From Nematostella vectensis (taxonomy: Eukaryota > Cnidaria > Anthozoa > Actiniaria > Edwardsiidae), in the NCBI RefSeq assembly GCF_932526225.1, contig NC_064043.1, positions 5,943,501-6,007,500 of the forward strand: a stretch of 64,000 bases of DNA, written 5' to 3'. The position numbers and the translations under genes were made by a program. The notes beneath the pieces are model-generated. The model was given only the letters and a program-made list of their open reading frames with translations. It ran no database searches and was not told the origin of the DNA. Below are positions 54,801 to 64,000 of the stretch, one piece after another. The first letter of the stretch is position 1, and the number at the start of each line of letters is the position of its first letter.

Positions 54801-56292
54801 GTATGTCTCTGACATTGCTAGACTTTATTTAACACCTTTAGTTTTACGGATGATTAGTACCCAGAAGCACCGTTCGGGCTTAGAACTGCCATTTACTATT
54901 TGCCATTCGCCATTTGCACTGATAACCTTTTTTGAAATAGGTGTATACGCTCTCAGTCATCCTAGCGTGAAGAACTTACTAATAACTAATAAAAAATGAA
55001 CTTACTTATAGCTAATGAAAAGCATTTAAAACAATATTAGGCTAAGGGTCGGGAGGTTCTATAGAGAATGAAACCGAAACTATTTTTTGACGTTTTGGGG
55101 TACGCACGTATGCATTTTAAAGCTGGTGGGTGGCTAAGTGGCGATGAATAATAATAATAATTTATCAATTTATATTGCGCTATTTTCATATAATGATCAA
55201 AAGCGCATTACAATATAACTAAATGTTGAACTAATATATACAATAAAATTTACAATTATAATCGAAAATAATATGAAACAATAGATTCATAGGACAAATA
55301 TTGAATAAAAAATAAAATAATAAAAATAAAATAAAAATCTCTTTATATTAATGATTATGTGATATCAGGTGTTAAAAGCTAATTTAAAAAGATGAGTCTT
55401 AAGTTGCGCTTTAAAATTTAAGATACTGCAATTGATGGTGCGAAGATTTGCAGGGAGAGCGTTCCATAATGTAGGTGCAGCAACACTAAACGATCTGTCA
55501 CCGAAAGACTTCATCATTTTCCCTGGGGGGTGCATTAAAGAAAGGCCCTCATTTGAGCGCAGTGAATAGCGCGTGATATTCTTAATTCTAATGAGATCAG
55601 TTATGTAACGAGGAGCTAGCCCGTGAAGAGCTTTGAAAGTGATTAGCAAGATTTTAAATTTAACCCGATACCTTACAGGCAACCAATGAACGGTGCATGG
55701 AAACAAGCACGCACAAGCTTGCTAATCAAGTGATGCCCCAATCTAAGACAATCGGCTTATTTAGGGGACGTTCATTGTTCAAATAGGGGAGTGGGATAGG
55801 TGAGAAATTACTCAAATTCTCCAAAATTGATAACGGGGTCTTGAAGACGCCAAAAATTTCATGCCTTGAGATACAGTAAATAAACTTTACACTATTCTGT
55901 GATGCTTACGGTGTTCAAAGGTAAGACTGCAAAGAGTTTTTAACTTCATATTGAACCTCCCCCCCCCCCCCCCCCAGACACACAAACACATCGAAAGTGT
56001 GTCGCTGTCGCCGTTGAAAATCGAAAGTGGTTCCCCAAACTCACCTCCTCGCAACCGGCACATCGAGGCTTAAGCTTCTCACCCCAGTGTCTGCAACAGT
56101 AAATCTCATCGTCCTTCGAACAGTAAATCAGATCGACCAGCAACTCGCCATCCTCTTCACATGTAAAACACTTGACGTGCCAGCAGCTGTCGGGTCCGAG
56201 GCGCTCCGCAAACAATGCCATGTCACCGGGATTTACAGGTCCGTTACATCGCTTGCAAGTCGAGGGCTGGGCCATGCAAGCGCGCACAGCAC
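51452..56292 (-). CDS. Limpet / LIMPETin (PET-LIM family), 3' part with six LIM domains
   Basis: Four exons on the minus strand: 56292-56045, 53425-53156, 52582-52328, 51802-51452; 373 residues plus a split codon. The first exon encodes a PET-LIM-type LIM1 (CKRCNGPVNPGDMALFAERLG...ELLVDLIY...KPRCAGCEE). The rest encode five more LIM domains, ending ICLPCDDD and TAA. A testin/prickle-like LIM1 followed by five further LIM domains is the architecture of Drosophila Limpet and cnidarian LIMPETin, which also carry an N-terminal PET domain. PET must lie beyond the window because the exon starts in phase and LIM1 is internal. Likely role: LIM adaptor in muscle or epithelial cytoskeleton. FHL proteins are the alternative, but they lack this LIM1. 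Confidence 0.92.
51803..52327 (-). other. Limpet intron
   Basis: Between donor GTAATA and acceptor CAATAG. No exon-like frame. Confidence 0.7.
52328..52582 (-). CDS. Limpet exon (end of LIM3, LIM4)
   Basis: 85 codons, phase 0 at both ends. MNEGFTLKDEKLICHGC completes LIM3, and KVCAACNGDFAPGEKKVGYQ...DERRLCNNCFDSKFAK is LIM4. The leading ATG is internal, not a start. Confidence 0.93.
52583..53155 (-). other. Limpet intron
   Basis: Donor GTACGT. No exon-like frame; AT-rich. Confidence 0.7.
53156..53425 (-). CDS. Limpet exon (LIM2, first half of LIM3)
   Basis: Acceptor CTTGTCCCCAG. LIYVGEYSQALEKNWHPGHLCC aligns with testin [16 protein letters not shown] and prickle [16 protein letters not shown] directly after the shared intron. 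90 codons. Confidence 0.94.
53436..53785. repeat. Dispersed repeat, copy 2 (Limpet intron)
   Basis: Matches 34685-34920 in order with an extra ~100-bp segment (53600-53690). It begins only about 10 bp upstream of the Limpet exon acceptor on the sense strand. Confidence 0.8.
54012..54352. mobile_element. TA-flanked MITE (Tc1/mariner-like TSD)
   Basis: TIRs CACTC(C)TTTTTTT..ATAAGAAC of about 22 bp, flanked by TA at 54010-54011 and 54353-54354. 341 bp, non-coding. A truncated relative lies in testin intron 1. Confidence 0.75.
54637..54953. mobile_element. MITE with ~75-bp TIRs
   Basis: AGAGCATATATACCTATTTCAAAAAA...TCAGTGC...AAATGGCGATTGGCA at the left and its imperfect reverse complement at the right (...GAAATAGGTGTATACGCTCT). 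No coding capacity; target duplication not clear. Confidence 0.8.
55148..55740 (-). mobile_element. 5'-truncated non-LTR retrotransposon (RT C-terminus + 3' tail)
   Basis: The minus-strand frame 55706-55365 encodes VHWLPVRYRVKFKILLITF, ALHGLAPRYITDL, YSLRSNEG, GDRSFSVAAPTLWNALP and FKAQLKTHLF, the typical C-terminal region of Jockey/CR1-group LINE reverse transcriptases, to a TAA/TGA end. The 3' region holds GCGCAATATAAATTGATAAA and ends in an (ATT)n tail at 55148-55160. Upstream RT and endonuclease are missing. In the Limpet intron, same strand. Confidence 0.85.
56045..56292 (-). CDS. Limpet exon with LIM1
   Basis: Acceptor CTCGTGGTATTTTAG, donor GTGAGT. Ends ...KPRCAGCEE, the same border as testin and prickle LIM1 exons. 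The sixth zinc ligand of LIM1 is Asp rather than Cys (CFTCEEDGELL against [11 protein letters not shown] in testin). The first ~39 nt of the exon resemble the unit of the adjacent 53-bp array. An internal ATG (56273) could be a start in a PET-less transcript. Confidence 0.9.
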
Positions 56293-56309
56293 CTAAAATA
56301 CCACGAGGG

Positions 56310-59300
56310 TTAGGTTGCACTTGCGCCCAACACCTATTGCAGGGATATGGAAGACGTGGGTGGGGCCATGCACGGGCGCACATCACCTATTGCAGGGAAA
56401 TGGAAGACGTGGGTGGGGCCATACACAGGCGCACATCACCTATTGCAGGGAAATGGAAGACGTGTGTGGGGCCATACACAGGCGCACATCACCTATTGCA
56501 GGGAAATGGAAGACGTGGGTGGGGCCATGCACAGGCGCACATCACCTATTGCAGGGAAATGGAAGACGAGGGTGGGGCCATACACAGGCGCACATCACCG
56601 ATTGCAGGGAAATGGAAGACGAGGGTGGGGCCATACACAGGCGCACATCACCTATTGCAGGGAAATGAAAGACATGGGTGGGGCCATACACAGGCGCACA
56701 TCACCGATTGCAGGGAAATGGAAGACGAGGACGGGGCCATACACAGGCGCACATCACCTATTGCAGAGAAATGGAAGACGAGGGTGGGGCCATACACAGG
56801 CGCACATCACCTATTGCAGGGAAATGGAAGACGAGGATGGGGCCATGCACAGGCGCACATCACCTATTGCAGGGAAATGGAAGACGAAGATGGGGCCATA
56901 CACAGGCGCACATCACCTATTGCAGGGAAATGGAAGACGTGTGTGGGGCCATACACAGGCGCACATCACCTATTACAGGGAAATGGAATACTAGGGTGGG
57001 GCCATACACAGGCGCACATCACCTATTGCAGGGAAATGGAAGACGAGGGTGGGGCCATACACAGGCGCACATCACCTATTGCAGGGAAATGGAAGACGAG
57101 GGTGGGGCCATACACAGGCGCACATCACTTATTGCAGGGAAATGGAAGACGAGGACGGGGCCATACACAGGCGCACATCACTTATTGCAGGGAAATGGAA
57201 GACGAGGACGGGGCCATACACAAGCGCACATCACCTATTGCAGGGAAATGGAAGACGTGGGTGGGGCCATGCACAGGCGCACATCACCTATTGCAGGGAA
57301 ATGGAAGACGAGGATGGGGCCATACACAGGCGCACATCACCTATTGCAGGGAAATGGAAGACGAGGGTGGGGCCATACACAGGCGCACATCACTTATTGC
57401 AGGGAAATGGAAGACGAGGACGGGGCCATACACAGGCGCACATCACTTATTGCAGGGAAATGGAAGACGAGGACGGGGCCATACACAGGCGCACATCACC
57501 TATTGCAGAGAAATGGAAGACGAGGGTGGGGCCATACACAGGCGCACATCACCTATTGCAGGGAAATGGAAGACGAGGATGGGGCCATGCACAGGCGCAC
57601 ATCACCTATTGCAGGGAAATGGAAGACGAAGATGGGGCCATACACAGGCGCACATCACCTATTGCAGGGAAATGGAAGACGTGTGTGGGGCCATACACAG
57701 GCGCACATCACCTATTGCAGGGAAATGGAATACTAGGGTGGGGCCATACACAGGCGCACATCACCTATTGCAGGGAAATGGAAGACGAGGGTGGGGCCAT
57801 ACACAGGCGCACATCACCTATTGCAGGGAAATGGAAGACGAGGGTGGGGCCATACACAGGCGCACATCACTTATTGCAGGGAAATGGAAGACGAGGACGG
57901 GGCCATACACAGGCGCACATCACTTATTGCAGGGAAATGGAAGACGAGGACGGGGCCATACACAAGCGCACATCACCTATTGCAGGGAAATGGAAGACGT
58001 GGGTGGGGCCATGCACAGGCGCACATCACCTATTGCAGGGAAATGGAAGACGAGGATGGGGCCATACACAGGCGCACATCACCTATTGCAGGGAAATGGA
58101 AGACGAGGGTGGGGCCATACACAGGCGCACATCACTTATTGCAGGGAAATGGAAGACGAGGACGGGGCCATACACAGGCGCACATCACTTATTGCAGGGA
58201 AATGGAAGACGAGGACGGGGCCATACACAGGCGCACATCACCTATTGCAGGGAAATGGAAGACGTGGGTGGGGCCATGCACAGGCGCACATCACTTATTG
58301 CAGGGAAATGGAAGACGAGGGTGGGGCCATACACAGGCGCACATCACCTATTGCAGGGAAATGGAAGACGAGGACGGGGCCATACACAGGCGCACATCAC
58401 CTATTGCAGGGAAATGGAAGACGTGGGTGGGGCCATGCACAGGCGCACATCACCTATTGCAGGGAAATGGAAGACGAGGGTGGGGCCATACACAGGCGCA
58501 CATCACCTATTGAAGGGAAATGGAAGACGTGGGTGGGGCCATACACAGGCGCACATCACCTATTGCAGGGAAATGGAAGACGAGGATGGGGCCATACACA
58601 GGCGCACATCACTTATTGCAGGGAAATGGAAGACGAGGACGGGGCCATACACAGGCGCACATCACTTATTGCAGGGAAATGGAAGACGAGGACGGGGCCA
58701 TACACAGGCGCACATCACCTATTGCAGGGAAATGGAAGACGTGGGTGGGGCCATGCACAGGCGCACATCACCTATTGCAGGGAAATGGAAGACGAGGGTG
58801 GGGCCATACACAGGCGCACATCACCGATTGCAGGGAAATGGAAGACGAGGGTGGGGCCATACACAGGCGCACATCACCTATTGCAGGGAAATGAAAGACA
58901 TGGGTGGGGCCATACACAGGCGCACATCACCGATTGCAGGGAAATGGAAGACGAGGACGGGGCCATACACAGGCGCACATCACCTATTGCAGAGAAATGG
59001 AGGACGTGGGTGGGGCCATGCACAGGCGCACATCACCTATTGCAGGGAAATGGAAGACGAGGGTGGGGCCATACACAGGCGCACATCACCTATTGCAGGG
59101 AAATGGAAGACGCGGGTGGGGCCATACACAGGCGCACATCACCTATTGCAGGGAAATGGAAGACGAGGGTGGGGCCATACACAGGCGCACATCACCGATT
59201 GCAGGGAAATGGAAGACGAGGGTGGGGCCATACACAGGCGCACATCACCTATTGCAGGGAAATGAAAGACATGGGTGGGGCCATACACAGGCGCACATCA

Positions 59301-62300
59301 CTTATTGCAGGGAAATGGAAGACGAGGACGGGGCCATACACAGGCGCACATCACTTATTGCAGGGAAATGGAAGACGAGGACGGGGCCATACACAGGCGC
59401 ACATCACCTATTGCAGGGAAATGGAAGACGTGGGTGGGGCCATGCACAGGCGCACATCACCTATTGCAGGGAAATGGAAGACGAGGATGGGGCCATACAC
59501 AGGCGCACATCACCTATTGCAGGGAAATGGAAGACGAGGGTGGGGCCATACACAGGCGCACATCACTTATTGCAGGGAAATGGAAGACGAGGACGGGGCC
59601 ATACACAGGCGCACATCACTTATTGCAGGGAAATGGAAGACGAGGACGGGGCCATACACAGGCGCACATCACCTATTGCAGGGAAATGGAAGACGTGGGT
59701 GGGGCCATGCACAGGCGCACATCACTTATTGCAGGGAAATGGAAGACGAGGGTGGGGCCATACACAGGCGCACATCACCTATTGCAGGGAAATGGAAGAC
59801 GAGGACGGGGCCATACACAGGCGCACATCACCTATTGCAGGGAAATGGAAGACGTGGGTGGGGCCATGCACAGGCGCACATCACCTATTGCAGGGAAATG
59901 GAAGACGAGGGTGGGGCCATACACAGGCGCACATCACCGATTGCAGGGAAATGGAAGACGAGGGTGGGGCCATACACAGGCGCACATCACCTATTGCAGG
60001 GAAATGAAAGACATGGGTGGGGCCATACACAGGCGCACATCACTTATTGCAGGGAAATGGAAGACGAGGACGGGGCCATACACAGGCGCACATCACTTAT
60101 TGCAGGGAAATGGAAGACGAGGACGGGGCCATACACAGGCGCACATCACCTATTGCAGGGAAATGGAAGACGTGGGTGGGGCCATGCACAGGCGCACATC
60201 ACCTATTGCAGGGAAATGGAAGACGAGGATGGGGCCATACACAGGCGCACATCACCTATTGCAGGGAAATGGAAGACGAGGGTGGGGCCATACACAGGCG
60301 CACATCACTTATTGCAGGGAAATGGAAGACGAGGACGGGGCCATACACAGGCGCACATCACTTATTGCAGGGAAATGGAAGACGAGGACGGGGCCATACA
60401 CAGGCGCACATCACCTATTGCAGGGAAATGGAAGACGTGGGTGGGGCCATGCACAGGCGCACATCACCTATTGCAGGGAAATGGAAGACGAGGGTGGGGC
60501 CATACACAGGCGCACATCACAGATTGCAGGGAAATGGAAGACGAGGGTGGGGCCATACACAGGCGCACATCACCTATTGCAGGGAAATGAAAGACATGGG
60601 TGGGGCCATACACAGGCGCACATCACTTATTGCAGGGAAATGGAAGACGAGGACGGGGCCATACACAGGCGCACATCACTTATTGCAGGGAAATGGAAGA
60701 CGAGGACGGGGCCATACACAGGCGCACATCACCTATTGCAGGGAAATGGAAGACGTGGGTGGGGCCATGCACAGGCGCACATCACCTATTGCAGGGAAAT
60801 GGAAGACGAGGATGGGGCCATACACAGGCGCACATCACCTATTGCAGGGAAATGGAAGACGAGGGTGGGGCCATACACAGGCGCACATCACTTATTGCAG
60901 GGAAATGGAAGACGAGGACGGGGCCATACACAGGCGCACATCACTTATTGCAGGGAAATGGAAGACGAGGACGGGGCCATACACAGGCGCACATCACCTA
61001 TTGCAGGGAAATGGAAGACGTGGGTGGGGCCATGCACAGGCGCACATCACTTATTGCAGGGAAATGGAAGACGAGGGTGGGGCCATACACAGGCGCACAT
61101 CACCTATTGCAGGGAAATGGAAGACGAGGACGGGGCCATACACAGGCGCACATCACCTATTGCAGGGAAATGGAAGACGAGGACGGGGCCATACACAGGC
61201 GCACATCACCTATTGCAGGGAAATGGAAGACGTGGGTGGGGCCATGCACAGGCGCACATCACTTATTGCAGGGAAATGGAAGACGAGGGTGGGGCCATAC
61301 ACAGGCGCACATCACCTATTGCAGGGAAATGGAAGACGAGGGTGGGGCCATACACAGGCGCACATCACCTATTGCAGGGAAATGGAAGACGAGGACGGGG
61401 CCATACACAGGCGCACATCACCTATTGCAGGGAAATGGAAGACGTGGGTGGGGCCATGCACAGGCGCACATCACCTATTGCAGGGAAATGGAAGACGAGG
61501 GTGGGGCCATACACAGGCGCACATCACCGATTGCAGGGAAATGGAAGACGAGGGTGGGGCCATACACAGGCGCACATCACCTATTGCAGGGAAATGAAAG
61601 ACATGGGTGGGGCCATACACAGGCGCACATCACCGATTGCAGGGAAATGGAAGACGAGGACGGGGCCATACACAGGCGCACATCACCTATTGCAGAGAAA
61701 TGGAGGACGTGGGTGGGGCCATGCACAGGCGCACATCACCTATTGCAGGGAAATGGAAGACGAGGGTGGGGCCATACACAGGCGCACATCACCTATTGCA
61801 GGGAAATGGAAGACGCGGGTGGGGCCATACACAGGCGCACATCACCTATTGCAGGGAAATGGAAGACGAGGGTGGGGCCATACACAGGCGCACATCACCG
61901 ATTGCAGGGAAATGGAAGACGAGGGTGGGGCCATACACAGGCGCACATCACCTATTGCAGGGAAATGAAAGACATGGGTGGGGCCATACACAGGCGCACA
62001 TCACTTATTGCAGGGAAATGGAAGACGAGGACGGGGCCATACACAGGCGCACATCACTTATTGCAGGGAAATGGAAGACGAGGACGGGGCCATACACAGG
62101 CGCACATCACCTATTGCAGGGAAATGGAAGACGTGGGTGGGGCCGGAAGACGTGGGTGGGGCCATGCACAGGCGCACATCACCTATTGCAGGGAAATGGA
62201 AGACGAGGATGGGGCCATACACAGGCGCACATCACCTATTGCAGGGAAATGGAAGACGAGGGTGGGGCCATACACAGGCGCACATCACTTATTGCAGGGA

Positions 62301-64000
62301 AATGGAAGACGAGGACGGGGCCATACACAGGCGCACATCACTTATTGCAGGGAAATGGAAGACGAGGACGGGGCCATACACAGGCGCACATCACCTATTG
62401 CAGGGAAATGGAAGACGTGGGTGGGGCCATGCACAGGCGCACATCACTTATTGCAGGGAAATGGAAGACGAGGGTGGGGCCATACACAGGCGCACATCAC
62501 CTATTGCAGGGAAATGGAAGACGAGGACGGGGCCATACACAGGCGCACATCACCTATTGCAGGGAAATGGAAGACGTGGGTGGGGCCATGCACAGGCGCA
62601 CATCACCTATTGCAGGGAAATGGAAGACGAGGGTGGGGCCATACACAGGCGCACATCACCTATTGAAGGGAAATGGAAGACGTGGGTGGGGCCATACACA
62701 GGCGCACATCACCTATTGCAGGGAAATGGAAGACGAGGATGGGGCCATACACAGGCGCACATCACTTATTGCAGGGAAATGGAAGACGAGGACGGGGCCA
62801 TACACAGGCGCACATCACTTATTGCAGGGAAATGGAAGACGAGGACGGGGCCATACACAGGCGCACATCACCTATTGCAGGGAAATGGAAGACGTGGGTG
62901 GGGCCATGCACAGGCGCACATCACCTATTGCAGGGAAATGGAAGACGAGGGTGGGGCCATACACAGGCGCACATCACCGATTGCAGGGAAATGGAAGACG
63001 AGGGTGGGGCCATACACAGGCCCACATCACCTATTGCAGAGAAATGAAAGACATGGGTGGGGCCATACACAGGCGCACATCACCGATTGCAGGGAAATGG
63101 AAGACGAGGACGGGGCCATACACAGGCGCACATCACCTATTGCAGAGAAATGGAGGACGTGGGTGGGGCCATGCACAGGCGCACATCACCTATTGCAGGG
63201 AAATGGAAGACGAGGGTGGGGCCATACACAGGCGCACATCACCTATTGCAGGGAAATGGAAGACGCGGGTGGGGCCATACACAGGCGCACATCACCTATT
63301 GCAGGGAAATGGAAGACGAGGGTGGGGCCATACACAGGCGCACATCACCGATTGCAGGGAAATGGAAGACGAGGGTGGGGCCATACACAGGCGCACATCA
63401 CCTATTGCAGGGAAATGAAAGACATGGGTGGGGCCATACACAGGCGCACATCACCGATTGCAGGGAAATGGAAGACGAGGGTGGGGCCATACACAGGCGC
63501 ACATCACCTATTGCAGGGAAATGAAAGACATGGGTGGGGCCATACACAGGCGCACATCACCGATTGCAGGGAAATGGAAGACGAGGGTGGGGCCATACAC
63601 AGGCGCACATCACCTATTGCAGAGAAATGGAGGACGTGGGTGGGGCCATGCACAGGCGCACATCACCTATTGCAGGGAAATGGAAGACGAGGGTGGGGCC
63701 ATACACAGGCGCACATCACCTATTGCAGGGAAATGGAAGACGCGGGTGGGGCCATACACAGGCGCACATCACCTATTGCAGGGAAATGGAAGACGAGGGT
63801 GGGGCCATACACAGGCGCACATCACCGATTGCAGGGAAATGGAAGACGAGGGTGGGGCCATGCACAGGCGCACATCACCTTTTGCAGGGAAATGGAAGAC
63901 AAGAATGGGGCCATACACAGGAGCACATCACCTATTGCAGGGAAATGGTAGACGAGGATGGGGCCATACACAGGTGCACATCACCTATTGCAGGGGAGTG
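56310..64000. repeat. 53-bp satellite-like array, about 145 copies, open at right edge
   Basis: Unit (plus strand) GGGAAATGGAAGACG[A/T]GGGTGGGGCCAT[A/G]CACAGGCGCACATCACCTATTGCA, 53 bp, GC-rich. Copies differ at a few fixed sites (GAGGGTG, GAGGACG, GTGGGTG, GAGGATG; CACCTATT, CACTTATT, CACCGATT; the AAATGAAAGACATGG variant). Because 53 is not a multiple of three and the plus strand lacks stops, all three plus frames stay open for hundreds of codons; none is a gene. The array is in the Limpet intron, directly upstream (sense = minus) of the LIM1 exon. Sense-strand units read CTTCCATTTCCCTGCAATAG followed by GTGATGTGCGCC. Confidence 0.97.

Noticed and set aside
56172-63951. Very long plus-strand open frames (up to 1472 codons) with HRRTSPIAGKWKT- and GPYTGAHHLLQGN-type repeats
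   Set aside because: All three plus frames are open because the 53-bp unit has no plus-strand stop and is not a multiple of three. The same DNA gives three unrelated repeat peptides, and the array is intronic and antisense to Limpet.
1-64000. CRISPR arrays, operons or prokaryotic systems
   Set aside because: Tandem arrays here are head-to-tail without unique spacers, and genes are spliced with animal domain architectures.

Overview
The window is eukaryotic nuclear DNA, most likely from an anthozoan cnidarian (sea anemone or coral). This is inferred from AT-rich spacers, multi-exon genes with GT-AG introns, many MITE-like elements, and an animal gene set that includes prickle and a six-LIM Limpet gene. 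The species cannot be named from the sequence.

Layout. 1-5.8 kb: a decayed Ty3/Gypsy LTR retrotransposon (383-4994) sits at the centre of two oppositely oriented arrays of the same ~50-56 bp minisatellite. 6.7-9.35 kb, minus strand: a small secreted-peptide gene. It has a TATA box, a signal-peptide exon, an intron carrying a MITE with a 9-bp target duplication, and a last exon encoding a cysteine pair, an acidic spacer, an Arg/Pro-rich 10-residue repeat, a stop and a poly(A) signal. 13.0-23.1 kb, plus strand: six exons of testin (TES; PET plus three LIM domains), with several transposons in its introns. 23-39 kb: a long spacer with candidate alternative first exons, old repeats and foldback elements. 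39.2-48.8 kb, plus strand: five exons of prickle (PET, three LIM, long tail, C-terminal CaaX box). 51.45-56.3 kb, minus strand: the last four exons of a Limpet/LIMPETin gene carrying its six LIM domains; its PET domain would lie beyond the right edge. 56.3-64.0 kb: a tandem array of a 53-bp unit, about 145 copies and running off the window, inside the Limpet intron.

The three main genes belong to one family, PET-LIM cytoskeletal and planar-polarity adaptors. TES and prickle share intron positions and phases, and Limpet shares the LIM1/LIM2 intron, so this looks like an old tandem-duplication cluster.

The two observations most worth following are (a) the minus-strand secreted repeat peptide, which is hidden beneath a plus-strand shadow reading frame, and (b) the 53-bp array, whose unit matches the intron-exon junction of the Limpet LIM1 exon. 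The array therefore places on the order of 100 copies of a 3'-splice-site-like sequence directly upstream of that exon.
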